Source of the DNA: Bacteroidota bacterium
Lineage (GTDB): Bacteria; Bacteroidota; Bacteroidia; B-17B0; Aurantibacillaceae
Direction: 5' to 3'
Assembly: GCA_021323535.1 (NCBI GenBank)
Contig: JAJONO010000026.1
Span: 1-56,055 of the forward strand
DNA length: 56,055 nucleotides
The notes under the pieces were generated by a model. It had not been told where the DNA came from. It worked only from the letters and a program-made list of their open reading frames with translations, and made no database searches. Every line of letters starts with the position of its first letter. Position 1 is the first letter of the stretch. The position numbers and the translations under genes are program-made. This document shows positions 7,467 through 16,603 of the stretch, one piece after another.

Positions 7467-8912
7467 TTAAATGAATTTACATTTGCGGCTGGCGAAGGCG
7501 CACATTCTTAAAAGAATGAGCCCATGTTTGAAACGCGAAATATTAGTGGTTCCATAAGTACGCTCACGGTAACGGATAGGAACTTCCACAATTTTTAAAT
7601 TGAGTTTATGCGCGCCGAAGAGGAGATCAAAATCTCCGAACGGATCAAACTCACCAAAGTATTTTCTGTTTTTGGTTAGCTTAATGTAATCGTGTCTGAA
7701 CATCACTTTTGTTCCACACAAAGTGTCTTTAAATCTCTGTTCAAGCAGCCATGTAAAGGCCCAGCTAAAGAAATGGTTCCCGAGGTAATTAAGAAAACGC
7801 ATAGCTTCTTTGTCCATAGGATACACCAATCGTGTTCCATTAATAAAATCGCCTTTACTGCTGGCAATGGCGTTGTAAAATTTAGGAAGGTCCTCAGGCG
7901 GAACTGTTAAGTCGGCGTCGAGGATCATGAGAATATCTCCTGTTGCGATCTTATATCCTTCTCTCACAGCATCTGCTTTTCCTTTTCCTTTTTGTTGCCC
8001 GATTTTAATGTCGTGCGTAGCCGAATATTTTTTTTGTATCTCCTGAATTTTCTGCCAGGTGTCGTCGGTACTGTTTCCTTCAATGAAAATGATCTCCACA
8101 TGTTTTCCAAACTTTGGTAATCTCAGAATAGCGTTCTCAATGTTGCCGCTTTCATTTCTCGCGGGAATAACAACGGTGGTAGAATATTTAGTATCGTAAT
8201 TAGCCTCGTTGGTTTCAGGAAGCGGCTTGGCAAAACTGTAAATATTTAAACTGAAGAAGCGGAAGAACGGAAACTTTGCCAGGTATTTATTAAAAATGAA
8301 AGAAAGAACAGGGAAGAAGAACGGAAAGATGAGCCGCTTGCTATTACGGTAAACATCAAATCCCGAAATATAAAGCAGGTTATTAATGTCGCGTGTGCTG
8401 AGCCAGTTTTGCGTTGGTGTTTTTGTTTTTAATCCAATGAGTTCCGAAAATTTGATCACTGGTTCAAACAACGAATTGTAAAACTGTACGATCACTTTTG
8501 TATTTGAGTGACAACATTTCTTTACTTGTTCAAATACAGCCTGGATGTCGTCTACAAAACCAATAAGATTACTGATCACAATAAGATCATAGGTTTGGTT
8601 CAGCTGAATGCTATTGGCATCCATTACTAAAAACTCAATATTCTTATCGGAATGTTTTTCTTTGGCCCACTTAATATATTCTTCGCTGATGTCGATCCCG
8701 GTTTTTTTTGATCCCGCGATTTTAGCGAGAAGATCTCCGCTGCCGCAACCCACTTCCAGAACAGAACTGTCTTCATGAGAAAAATAATTCACATAATCGC
8801 TGATCTCGTTCCAGTAATACGCACTAAAAACACGCTTTTTCCTCCTGGAGGCACGCTTATTGAAATATTCCGTTTTCTGGCTCAAAAATTGACTAATTTT
8901 ATTGAAATTCAA
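7467..8912 (-). CDS. Fused SAM methyltransferase - family 2 glycosyltransferase
   Basis: A 481-residue protein. Residues about 1-235 are a class I methyltransferase with motif I VLEVGCGSGD (51-60) and a Methyltransf_11-like body. From about 245 on there is a GT2 domain of the dolichyl-phosphate mannose synthase type with 'VVIPARNESGN', KGKGKADAVREG and the metal-binding 'ILDADLTVPPEDLP'. There is no C-terminal membrane anchor. The product is probably a prenyl-phosphate sugar that could feed the GT39-like enzyme at 11422-13128. The start appears to be TTG (8912), only 9 bp from the divergent start at 8922. A -7-like CATATTTG sits just before it. Fusion of the two activities suggests they act on the same lipid-linked intermediate; this is inference. 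Confidence 0.87.
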   Translation of the reverse strand: MNFNKISQFLSQKTEYFNKRASRRKKRVFSAYYWNEISDYVNYFSHEDSSVLEVGCGSGDLLAKIAGSKKTGIDISEEYIKWAKEKHSDKNIEFLVMDANSIQLNQTYDLIVISNLIGFVDDIQAVFEQVKKCCHSNTKVIVQFYNSLFEPVIKFSELIGLKTKTPTQNWLSTRDINNLLYISGFDVYRNSKRLIFPFFFPVLSFIFNKYLAKFPFFRFFSLNIYSFAKPLPETNEANYDTKYSTTVVIPARNESGNIENAILRLPKFGKHVEIIFIEGNSTDDTWQKIQEIQKKYSATHDIKIGQQKGKGKADAVREGYKIATGDILMILDADLTVPPEDLPKFYNAIASSKGDFINGTRLVYPMDKEAMRFLNYLGNHFFSWAFTWLLEQRFKDTLCGTKVMFRHDYIKLTKNRKYFGEFDPFGDFDLLFGAHKLNLKIVEVPIRYRERTYGTTNISRFKHGLILLRMCAFASRKCKFI

Positions 8913-8921
8913 TCTGCAAAT

Positions 8922-9890
8922 ATGAGAAAAACATTACAACTTACCGTGTTTTTTTTAGCGTTTAAAGCAGCGGCACAGATTAATCTTTATTCCGATCTCA
9001 AACTGTGTATGCCCTGCGATGGAAATGCCCTTGACTATTCAGGCAATTCCAATCATGGAGCTGTTTCGGGGGCAACTTTAACAAGCGACCGTTTTGGCAA
9101 TCCAAACAGGGCCTACCAGTTTAATGGTACAAGTAATTTTATCAGTGCAGGATCATTTACAAACTACGCGCCTACCAATGAACTAACCATAAGCATGTGG
9201 GCAAAGAGCGATATAACAACATCCAATTGCCTTTTTATTATCGATCCTGATAATATGAATGATCGTTGCGTTGGTTGCGCGCAATATTCTCATCCATCAG
9301 GAACCATGATGATATGGGACTACGGTGACATACAAGGTGGGGGCAGAGTTATAGTAACCGGTATTCCTGCCGACGTTAACAGCTGGCGCCTTTACGTTTA
9401 CATTATCAGCGAGTCAGGGAATTTTAAACAGATGTATAAGGACGGACAACTAGTTTCAAATACGCCATATACAGGCAATAATATTTTTAATAAGAACAAG
9501 CCGTTTTATATTGGAGGAGGCACATCTTCAGGGGGTGGAGGAAGTATTCGCTGGCGTGGAAAAATAGACGATGTGATAATCTATAACCGTGCCCTGAACA
9601 ATAGTGAAATACAGGCAATCTACAATGGCGCAGAAATCTGTCGCCCAACCGGATTAAATGAATCTACTGGTGTTACAAAAGGATCGTTTTATGTTTCAGA
9701 TCATAAAATTATGTTTACAGCTGATCAGAATAATATTACCGATCTTAAATTATATTCTGTTGAAGGAAAATTATTAAAGTCGTTTTCAGAAGGTGATAAT
9801 CAGATCCCCGAGATCAATTCCGGCTTATATCTTATAACTTATTTCAGCGAAGGAAAATCTGTTTCGCAGAAAATCATTATCGGTAATTAA
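8922..9890 (+). CDS. LamG-fold secreted protein with type IX secretion C-terminal domain
   Basis: A 322-residue protein from the ATG at 8922. The longer frame from 8775 would run through the divergent gene and is rejected because a clean signal peptide (MRKTLQLTVFFLAFKAAAQ) begins at 8922. Residues about 25-240 form a LamG/concanavalin-like jelly roll ('LKLCMPCDGNALDYSGNSNH', 'LTISMWAKSD', 'GKIDDVIIYNRALNNSEIQ'). The last about 75 residues are a T9SS type A sorting domain ending 'SVSQKIIIGN'. It is likely secreted across the outer membrane and may bind carbohydrate. Its stop overlaps the stop of the convergent methyltransferase by a few bases. Confidence 0.9.
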   Translation: MRKTLQLTVFFLAFKAAAQINLYSDLKLCMPCDGNALDYSGNSNHGAVSGATLTSDRFGNPNRAYQFNGTSNFISAGSFTNYAPTNELTISMWAKSDITTSNCLFIIDPDNMNDRCVGCAQYSHPSGTMMIWDYGDIQGGGRVIVTGIPADVNSWRLYVYIISESGNFKQMYKDGQLVSNTPYTGNNIFNKNKPFYIGGGTSSGGGGSIRWRGKIDDVIIYNRALNNSEIQAIYNGAEICRPTGLNESTGVTKGSFYVSDHKIMFTADQNNITDLKLYSVEGKLLKSFSEGDNQIPEINSGLYLITYFSEGKSVSQKIIIGN

Positions 9891-10639
9891 ATCTTCTCGA
9901 GTTCTATGGTGCAAAACAAGCCAATCCCTCTCGAAAAGGGCGACATCAGCCACTCAAAACCTTTCACCATCGGGTACATAAAGTAGGGGAGCATGGCGCT
10001 GCGTGAAACACCTCCGCTTATCACGTAAGAAAATGGCGAATGGTACTTCACCGAATTTATTTTCAGTTTCGGAAACTCTTTTTTGAATTGTTCGAGATCG
10101 CGTTCAAAGTAAATATAAGGCAGCGCCTGGTTGCTATTGGATAAAGGATTACCGGGATTGATTTCTCTACCGCCTTTTTCATCAAAAGGTTCGTGATGAA
10201 AGCGCTTATAGATAAACCTTCCGAGTCCGCTGTTGGCAGGTTCTATCATGATCACTTTCCCGCCTTTCACCAAAGTTCTTTCCGCTTCCTTCAAAAACAA
10301 ATATGGTTTAGGAATGTGATGAAAAACATTAAGCATGACAATACTGGCCAGTTCGTTATCGGCAAAGGGCATTTGTTCGGCGCTGAACACTTTATCTACA
10401 TTGGGAAGATCAAGAATGTCGCTGGTAATGACTTCCGGGAAAACCTCTTTGTAAAATCCTCCTCCCGATCCAATCTCGAGATGTTTACCGCCTTTAATAT
10501 CTTTTGTTTTAGAGATAAATACTTTATACCAGTCTTCATACAGTTTTTTCAGAAAAGGTTTCTGAAGAATGATATCCCTGTGAGCCAGTGTGGCTCTTGG
10601 ATCGTCGAGATCGTAAGCTATGGTATACTTTTTAAACAT
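9887..10639 (-). CDS. Class I SAM-dependent methyltransferase
   Basis: 250 residues. Motif I 'HLEIGSGGGFYKEVFP', an acidic loop, 'IVMLNVFHHIPKPYLFLKEA' and 'LVKGGKVIMIEPANS' give the Methyltransf_11 pattern. A hydrophobic patch near the C-terminus suggests membrane or lipid contact. Its ATG overlaps the stop of the FkbM gene, so it follows FkbM in one operon with the GT39-like gene upstream. Substrate unknown; a glycolipid or lipid intermediate is plausible from context. Confidence 0.85.
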   Translation of the reverse strand: MFKKYTIAYDLDDPRATLAHRDIILQKPFLKKLYEDWYKVFISKTKDIKGGKHLEIGSGGGFYKEVFPEVITSDILDLPNVDKVFSAEQMPFADNELASIVMLNVFHHIPKPYLFLKEAERTLVKGGKVIMIEPANSGLGRFIYKRFHHEPFDEKGGREINPGNPLSNSNQALPYIYFERDLEQFKKEFPKLKINSVKYHSPFSYVISGGVSRSAMLPYFMYPMVKGFEWLMSPFSRGIGLFCTIELEKI

Positions 10640-11418
10640 TACCGCGATGCAAAAATATTGAAATAATGTTCTTCGCCGAGTGGTTCAATGGAAGTAACTT
10701 TTTCGACAGTTAGTTTCTCAAGAGAATTTTTTTCGAGCAGATAACAGGTAAATCCTTTTGACGTTAAAAAACTAAAATAATCGTTCACTGAACTTCCGGC
10801 CTTTCTTAAACCATAGGGCCAGAACTCTGAAATGATTTTTACATTCGGATTTTCAGATAGAGTTTGGAGCATTCCTTTTACGGCCTGCATTTCAAACCCC
10901 TGGATATCCATTTTAATAAAATCCACTTTTTTATTTCCTTGTTTGTCATGAAGCGAAAATCTCTGATTTTCTGCTTCAAGAAGGTAATCGTCAATGCTTA
11001 CGGCTTCAATTTCAATCTCTTCGTCATACTCTTCAGGTTTGTAAGTCCGGTGATCCACATTCAGGTTTTTTGAAGTATAGATCTTAAGGGTTTCGGTAGC
11101 AGGGCCAACAGCCTTATTTACCAGCGAAACATTTTTTAATTGTCCGCATGATTTTTTCAGGTGATTAAAGTTGGTACCATCCGGTTCGAAGCAATGAACG
11201 TGACCTTTTTCTCCTACAAGTTCAGAAATGATCTCGGCGTAAAAACCAATGTTGGCGCCTATGTCGAGCACCACATCGTTTTTACGGATATGTTTTTTAA
11301 GAAGTTCTATTTCAAAAGCATCCTGTTTTTTCTTGAACGAATAATACATTGGCTTATAAATGCCGAACGCGTTTTTGTAAAGAAAATTGCCAAGCTTGAT
11401 GCTTAAACTGGAAGGCAT
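10639..11418 (-). CDS. FkbM family methyltransferase
   Basis: 259 residues with 'VVLDIGANIGFYAEIISELV', 'HCFEPDGTNFNHLKK', 'SIDDYL' and 'DFIKMDIQGFEMQAVKGM', the diagnostic FkbM series. These enzymes often O-methylate sugars of surface glycans or polyketides. The gene lies 3 bp downstream of the GT39-like gene and overlaps the next methyltransferase start, so the three form one minus-strand operon. Confidence 0.9.
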   Translation of the reverse strand: MPSSLSIKLGNFLYKNAFGIYKPMYYSFKKKQDAFEIELLKKHIRKNDVVLDIGANIGFYAEIISELVGEKGHVHCFEPDGTNFNHLKKSCGQLKNVSLVNKAVGPATETLKIYTSKNLNVDHRTYKPEEYDEEIEIEAVSIDDYLLEAENQRFSLHDKQGNKKVDFIKMDIQGFEMQAVKGMLQTLSENPNVKIISEFWPYGLRKAGSSVNDYFSFLTSKGFTCYLLEKNSLEKLTVEKVTSIEPLGEEHYFNIFASR

Positions 11419-11421
11419 GGG

Positions 11422-13128
11422 TTAGTATTTTATTTCGTAAAGATAAGTTTGTTCCGCTGTTCCTTCCACATGAACCAGTCGCAAATGATGCTGGTGTTTT
11501 TCGGAATTGGCGATAGGACCAATGATGTTATGAATAGTATTGATAACACCCGCAGCAGGATTGGTCGGATCTATCCTGAGGCTTGGTAACATCACGTGCG
11601 TAACTTTATTTTTCTGGAAGAAAGCCAGGGCGCTGTCGGGATTGGACTGTTCCGTTTCAGGATCTTTTTTAATGACGCTGTAGATCGGGAAGAATTTTTT
11701 TCCTTTTCCGTATACGAAACTCATCGGCGCTTTTCTGCTAGCCACAAAAGATTCCTTAGGCAAACTATCGGCACACCATTCGCTGCATTTTAAAAAATTT
11801 TGCCAGTCGGGTGTATAACCAAAGTATTTATCACCTTTTAAGTTTTTCTGAACGATGGGAAGGTTCTTTAATCCTCTTTTGGTAGAAGAAATAAATACCG
11901 ATCCTACCACAGCTATTGCAATTATAACATAAGCCACAGCTCCAATTCCCGGTCGGTTAGTGACGTGATAGAACGTGTAAAAAATTAAAATGAGCATTAT
12001 CGGCATACACACAAGAATGATCCTTGGCTGATCCCATCTTGCCTGCAGAATAATGAACGAAAGCATTGCCTGCGCCCCGGTAAAGAGAGTAAACAATATG
12101 ATGTGTTTATTCTTGTGACGGATAATGAACCAGAAACCAATCAGAGCTAACACAATTGTTATAAAAGCAACAGGGCCGTATTCTGGAGTTTCCATCACTT
12201 TAAATTCATGGCGCCAGCCAAGGAGCTGATAGAAACGTTTTCCTATATACAGATCACAATTGTCGAAGAAACGCTGAATGAAGCCAGCGGTATCTTCATT
12301 ACCAAGAGCTGCGTTGTAAGGGTCTTTTTGCAAGAGAATTTTACTTTGTCCCTTGAACTGGTTCTGCGCGTTCCAAACCATTTTCACAATAAGTTCATAT
12401 GGGATCTTAAAGACCAGATAGGAAACCAGTGAAACACCAACGGCTTTCCAGTTTTTGTACAGGGCAAAGAATAAAAGTATGGCTGGAACAACCACAACGG
12501 CAGAGCTTTTAGCGGTGCTTATCAGAAACATGCTTAAACCCAGCATGAGCCATGTTTTTAATTGGGGCTTCAGCTGAACACCGTCTTTTGTAACCGCGTC
12601 TATTATTTTAACAGCATACAGGAAAAAAAGGCCCTGCAGGAAAAAATAAAACGCCTCGGTAAACGTCATGCTGGCGTAATAAATGATAAGATGGTTGGTG
12701 GCGTGGAAGATTGCTACCGGTACAAATACAATAGCAGGGATACGGTTACGCAACGCTTTGTAAAAAAAGACGAAGCCGAAAAAGTTAAATGCTACAGAGA
12801 AGAGTTTAAAAATAATGAGCTTGAAGCCCATGAGCTTTATGAGCAGCCCAAGGAACATAGGATAAAGCGGGGCATTTTGAGTATAAAAATAATCCGGAAA
12901 CTCATTCACATACCGCGAGCCGCCTTCAAGATAAAGAGCATCGTCATGCGCCTCGCTGATACGGGCGTTAAAAGAAATGAAAGAAAGTAGGAGACAAAGA
13001 CCGGCAAGGAAATAAAAAATTTTTTTATCGTTCTTTTTGAACCAGTTCTCAAATTTTATATAAAAGCCCTGCGGGGATTTAGCAACAGCGGTGGGGGCAG
13101 CTTTTTTATCCTTGTTCATAGGGGTCAA
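11422..13128 (-). CDS. GT39-like polytopic glycosyltransferase
   Basis: 568 residues: a cytoplasmic N-terminus, about eleven to twelve membrane segments and a soluble C-terminal domain. The first external loop carries acidic residues in 'SEAHDDALYLEGG', the position of the catalytic Asp in PMT/ArnT-type enzymes that use prenyl-phosphate sugars. The 'NAPLYPMFLGLL' block that follows is also typical. It likely transfers a sugar outside the cytoplasmic membrane, possibly from the donor made by the GT2 fusion at 7467-8912. Start is ATG at 13128 or a second ATG three codons later. An intrinsic terminator at 13163-13193 separates it from the gene upstream. Confidence 0.8.
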   Translation of the reverse strand: MTPMNKDKKAAPTAVAKSPQGFYIKFENWFKKNDKKIFYFLAGLCLLLSFISFNARISEAHDDALYLEGGSRYVNEFPDYFYTQNAPLYPMFLGLLIKLMGFKLIIFKLFSVAFNFFGFVFFYKALRNRIPAIVFVPVAIFHATNHLIIYYASMTFTEAFYFFLQGLFFLYAVKIIDAVTKDGVQLKPQLKTWLMLGLSMFLISTAKSSAVVVVPAILLFFALYKNWKAVGVSLVSYLVFKIPYELIVKMVWNAQNQFKGQSKILLQKDPYNAALGNEDTAGFIQRFFDNCDLYIGKRFYQLLGWRHEFKVMETPEYGPVAFITIVLALIGFWFIIRHKNKHIILFTLFTGAQAMLSFIILQARWDQPRIILVCMPIMLILIFYTFYHVTNRPGIGAVAYVIIAIAVVGSVFISSTKRGLKNLPIVQKNLKGDKYFGYTPDWQNFLKCSEWCADSLPKESFVASRKAPMSFVYGKGKKFFPIYSVIKKDPETEQSNPDSALAFFQKNKVTHVMLPSLRIDPTNPAAGVINTIHNIIGPIANSEKHQHHLRLVHVEGTAEQTYLYEIKY

Positions 13129-13162
13129 AAATAAGAAATATTTGTTCGGAATTGTACCAAAT

Positions 13163-13193
13163 AAAAAAGGCCCCTGTTTTAGGAGCCTTTTTG
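13163..13193. terminator. Intrinsic terminator, bidirectional
   Basis: A-tract, AAGGCCCCT, loop GTTT, AGGAGCCTT, T-tract, with one mismatch in the stem. It lies just after the stop of the T9SS protein gene (13207) on the minus strand. Confidence 0.8.
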
Positions 13194-13206
13194 AATTTTA
13201 TATTTT

Positions 13207-15936
13207 TTACCTGAGTATGCTAACATGACCCGTATACTGCTTAGGCTTGCTTCCGTTATTAAGAATAACACTGATCTTGTAGATGTAAACTCCAACCGGC
13301 ATTATATCGCCCTGTGATCTGAAACGTCCATCCCAACCAACTCCGAATTCTGTAGTTGTGAAAAGAAGTTCGCCCCAACGATCAAAGATCTCCATTTTGA
13401 ATTTTTTGACTCCAACAGCTTTAGGAGTAAACACATCATTTACGTTATCCCCGTTGGGAGTAAAGGAGTTTGGAACGTAGAACGTAGGATCTTCAACAAC
13501 TTCCAGTTTTTTAACGATACTGTCAGAACACCCGTGATTACTTTTTGCTCTCAGGAACACAAAGTAATTTCCAATTTCAGGGAATGAATAAGTTGGGTTC
13601 TGTTTGAATGAAATGGTTTGTCCATTACTGTAAAAATCCCAGTACCAGTTTGTAATAGTAGCGCCTTTTGTTTCATCGGTAAAGGTTACGTTGAAATCAT
13701 TTTCGTTCGGACTATCAGGCGAGTAAGTAAAATCAGCTTTAGGGATCGGGTATCCTTCAACTGTGTTGCTGATGGTAGCCTTGCAGCCTCTGTTATCGGT
13801 AAGCTTAATACTTACAGTATGAATACCAGGCGTTGTAACCATCTGTGTTGCATAAGCCGAATCCGCGAATGTTCCGCCATTGCTGAACACCCATTGGGCG
13901 GTTACAATGTTAGGGGCCATTCCGTGAGTTGAATGTTTTGCGGCAAAAGGAACACATCCAGCCGCTTTTTCAGGAGATATAAAACCGAATGGAAGTCCGT
14001 AAACAACGGGATAAATTACTGCTTTGTTCGAACAACCGTTTCCATCTGTTCCTACAACTGTGTAAGTGCTTTGGAGATGTTGCGAGACAGATGATACAGT
14101 AAATGAATTTCCTTGTTTGATCTCACCAAAAGTTCCGAGCCATTTGTAGATGATACCACCTGTTCCAACCCATTGGAAAGTGGCGCCTTTACAAAGCTCA
14201 GTAGCTCCGGTGAAACCGATATTAGGATTGTTATAAACAGTGCAGAATGCGGTTGATGTAGCCACACAACCTCCGGCAGCAGTAACGGTACAGGTATAAA
14301 CACCCGCGTTACCGAATTGAACACCTGTGATCTGTGGATTCTGGAGGTTAGAAGTAAAGCCGTTAGGTCCTGCCCACTGGTAAGAACTTCCACCGGAAGC
14401 AGCCAGATATAGAATATCATTCATACATGAATTATCTCCGATAACAACAGGTACAGGATTCGGATTAACGATCTGAGCAAGTGTAGTAGAATTTACGCAA
14501 CCATTGGCATCTGTTCCAACAATGGTATAGGTTCCGGTCATAGCCGCGTTCGCCGAAGCAATGTTGATCACCGAAGCAAATGAAACAAATCCCGCGGGAC
14601 CAGACCATGTATAAGCGGTTCCACCAGAAGCGCTTAATGTGAGACTTTGAGTTTCGCAAACGTTGCCTGTTGAGAAGGCCTGAATGTTTGGTAATGCATT
14701 GATCACAACATTTGTTGTTGCAATGTTTGTACATCCGTTAGTGGTACCTAAAACACTGTATGTTCCGGTATACCCTAAAATGTTATTGGTGAAACCCGGA
14801 TTCTGAGCAGTAGATGTAAAATTGTTCGGTCCTGCCCAGACATAACTGGCGGCACCGTTTGATGATAAGCCAAAACTTTGACCCACGCAATAGCTTCCCG
14901 AATTGGATGCTGTGACTGTGGGATTTGGTTTAACGGTTAATGTTGTACTTGCAGTAGAGGTACATCCGTTAGTGGCTCCTATAACGTTATATACTCCACC
15001 ATTAATGGCCTGAACGTTTGGTATAGGAGGATTAGAAAGATTGGATGCAAAACTTGCCGGGCCCGACCAGGTATAACTTGTTGCGCCGGCAGCAGAAACA
15101 TTGGCCTGCAAACCTGCGCAAATTGGCCCGTTATTGTTAAGCGCCAATGTTGGAGTAGGGATAACCGTAATTGATTTTGTTACTGCGCAGGTGTTGGTTG
15201 CAGGGTTTGTTCCGGTAGTTGTAGCAATAGCCGTGTAAACTCCGCTTGCCGTCATACTTGGAATACTGGTGTTAGGTGATGGAGATGAAAATCCTCCCGG
15301 ACCTGCCCAGGCAACACCTACAATCTGTGTTCCGGTTGCTACAGCTACAGTAGCGGTAGAGCCTGCACAAAGTGAGCTTGTTCCTGTAACCGTCATGCTG
15401 CATAATACGCCACAATTGGTTTGACCGGCACCAGGTGCCGTAGAGTTTGCCTGCTGGAAAGTGATCTGTTGATTAGAGTTAGAGAAGTTAGTAATAAGTA
15501 AGATGTAAAACTGACCGGGAACTGCGTTTTGAATAGTTAGGGTTTCTGTTGATGCGCCAGAGTAACTACAACCGTTACTACTAGGGTTCCCATAACCCGA
15601 ACCTGGTACCTGGTTAGCAGAAGTTAATTGCCCGCAGGAGTTTAAGTTTGGAAAAGGTCCCCAACTGATGAAGTCAATATCGTTATTAGCCGCCATAGTA
15701 ATTACCATGGGTCCGGAAGTTGCAGCCTGAAAATAGAACCAGGCAGGGTTAGGCTGCGAGCCTAAGCAACCGTAGTTAGGCCCAGGCGCTGCGCTACCTG
15801 CATTTACACCAGCAGGAAACTGCATGGTTTGACCAGTACAGAAAGGCTGCGGATTTGTACAAACGTTGTTGGTTTGAGCAACAAAGCCGGTAGTGATTAA
15901 GAAAAGGGAGAGAATTAATACAATTTGCTTCATCAT
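13207..15936 (-). CDS. Large T9SS-secreted repeat protein with gliding-motility C-terminal domain
   Basis: 909 residues. A signal peptide (MKQIVLILSLFLITTGFVAQ) is followed by a PPC-like domain (about 24-170). Then come Ig/PKD-like repeats of 75-80 residues marked by W(A/S)GPxxF (AWAGPGGF, TWSGPASF, VWAGPNNF, TWSGPAGF, QWAGPNGF), and a PKD domain with 'ITNWYWDFYSNG'. The last about 90 residues 'FYVPNSFTPNGDNVNDVFTP...' are the T9SS type B (TIGR04131-like) sorting domain. It is probably a surface adhesin or matrix protein. The start is the first of two tandem ATGs. A perfect -7 box lies only 4 nt upstream, predicting a leaderless message. Confidence 0.92.
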   Translation of the reverse strand: MMKQIVLILSLFLITTGFVAQTNNVCTNPQPFCTGQTMQFPAGVNAGSAAPGPNYGCLGSQPNPAWFYFQAATSGPMVITMAANNDIDFISWGPFPNLNSCGQLTSANQVPGSGYGNPSSNGCSYSGASTETLTIQNAVPGQFYILLITNFSNSNQQITFQQANSTAPGAGQTNCGVLCSMTVTGTSSLCAGSTATVAVATGTQIVGVAWAGPGGFSSPSPNTSIPSMTASGVYTAIATTTGTNPATNTCAVTKSITVIPTPTLALNNNGPICAGLQANVSAAGATSYTWSGPASFASNLSNPPIPNVQAINGGVYNVIGATNGCTSTASTTLTVKPNPTVTASNSGSYCVGQSFGLSSNGAASYVWAGPNNFTSTAQNPGFTNNILGYTGTYSVLGTTNGCTNIATTNVVINALPNIQAFSTGNVCETQSLTLSASGGTAYTWSGPAGFVSFASVINIASANAAMTGTYTIVGTDANGCVNSTTLAQIVNPNPVPVVIGDNSCMNDILYLAASGGSSYQWAGPNGFTSNLQNPQITGVQFGNAGVYTCTVTAAGGCVATSTAFCTVYNNPNIGFTGATELCKGATFQWVGTGGIIYKWLGTFGEIKQGNSFTVSSVSQHLQSTYTVVGTDGNGCSNKAVIYPVVYGLPFGFISPEKAAGCVPFAAKHSTHGMAPNIVTAQWVFSNGGTFADSAYATQMVTTPGIHTVSIKLTDNRGCKATISNTVEGYPIPKADFTYSPDSPNENDFNVTFTDETKGATITNWYWDFYSNGQTISFKQNPTYSFPEIGNYFVFLRAKSNHGCSDSIVKKLEVVEDPTFYVPNSFTPNGDNVNDVFTPKAVGVKKFKMEIFDRWGELLFTTTEFGVGWDGRFRSQGDIMPVGVYIYKISVILNNGSKPKQYTGHVSILR

Positions 15937-15940
15937 GTAT

Positions 15941-15948
15941 CAAATTTA
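15941..15948 (-). promoter_or_regulatory. -7 box TAAATTTG four bases before the start of the T9SS protein gene
   Basis: On the minus strand the order is TAAATTTG-ATAC-ATGATG. With transcription normally starting a few bases after this element, the mRNA would begin at or near the ATG at 15936. Confidence 0.65.
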
Positions 15949-15957
15949 CCTATTAAA

Positions 15958-15977
15958 AGCGATTTAGATAAATCGCT
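15958..15977. promoter_or_regulatory. Perfect inverted repeat AGCGATTT-agat-AAATCGCT
   Basis: Eight-base perfect arms lie about 10 bp upstream of the -7 box at 15941-15948, where the -33 region should be. It could be an operator for the T9SS gene. It could also be a weak terminator for marR, but no T-tract follows on the minus strand (the next bases are TTTTAATAGG). Confidence 0.5.
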
Positions 15978-16101
15978 GGCTAATTAATAGCAACAACTTG
16001 ATGGTTCATAATGTGAGTTTACTCAGTTTGCTTTTAAAGTCCTTGAAAAAGTGCCTGAAAGAGGCGGAATGATAGTGCAATTGTATTGTTTTTGGCAGGA
16101 T

Positions 16102-16551
16102 TTACTTGCGTAACTGATCCAGTAAATCGTTCAGTTTTTCAACATCTTTGACAGGAAGGGCGCCAAAAACATCCTTCATATTTTCGTCAATAAAATCTAA
16201 AGATTTCAGAAGCTCAAGTCCTTTTTCGGTAATGATGATATGTACCTGCCGGCGGTCGTTTGGACAGGATTTTCTCTCTACATACCCTTTTGCCAGTAGT
16301 TTGTCAATGATCCTGGAAGCGTCGCTCATTCTGTCCAGCATTCTTTCCTTAATAAGTTTAAGGTTACAATAATTCGGGTGTTGTCCCCGGAGTATCCTCA
16401 ACACATTGTATTGCTGCTGGGTAATGTCCTTGTTTTTAAAAAAAGCGGAGTAATGCGCATCGAGCCAGTGTACCGTATAAATAAGATTGATGGCCAGTTT
16501 CTGGTGGGGCGACTTAAATGTCTTTTGTTGTATTTCGTCTTCTAACTTCAA
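16102..16551 (-). CDS. MarR family transcriptional regulator
   Basis: 149 residues from a TTG at 16551 (MKLEDEIQQKTFKSPHQKLA). The frame extends to an ATG at 16626, but that stretch runs through the yceI terminator hairpin and yields an atypical leader. Related regulators start at MKLE-type sequences, so I chose the TTG. The winged helix shows 'ITQQQYNVLRILRGQ', 'LIKERMLDRMSDASRIIDKL' and the wing 'VERKSCPNDRRQVHIIITEKG'. Its neighbour yceI, 53 bp upstream in the same direction, has two matching palindromes over its promoter, so this regulator most likely represses yceI and perhaps itself through read-through. Confidence 0.88.
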   Translation of the reverse strand: MKLEDEIQQKTFKSPHQKLAINLIYTVHWLDAHYSAFFKNKDITQQQYNVLRILRGQHPNYCNLKLIKERMLDRMSDASRIIDKLLAKGYVERKSCPNDRRQVHIIITEKGLELLKSLDFIDENMKDVFGALPVKDVEKLNDLLDQLRK

Positions 16552-16557
16552 GTCTGG

Positions 16558-16594
16558 TAAAAAATAAAAGGGCTCCCTGATACAGGAAGCCCTA
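16558..16594 (-). terminator. Intrinsic terminator of yceI
   Basis: On the minus strand: GGGCTTCCTG-tat-CAGGGAGCCC followed by TTTTATTTTTT. One stem mismatch. It lies between the yceI stop and the TTG start of marR, so marR is either expressed by partial read-through or from its own weak promoter. Confidence 0.8.
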
Positions 16595-16603
16595 ATATAT
16601 GAA

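Noticed and set aside
8775-8921. Longer N-terminus of the LamG protein
   Set aside because: It would overlap the divergent fusion gene for about 140 bp and place the signal peptide internally.
14052-14420. Minus-strand alternative frame of about 120 codons in the T9SS protein gene
   Set aside because: Shadow frame caused by the Ig-like repeats; the main frame carries a signal peptide and sorting domain.
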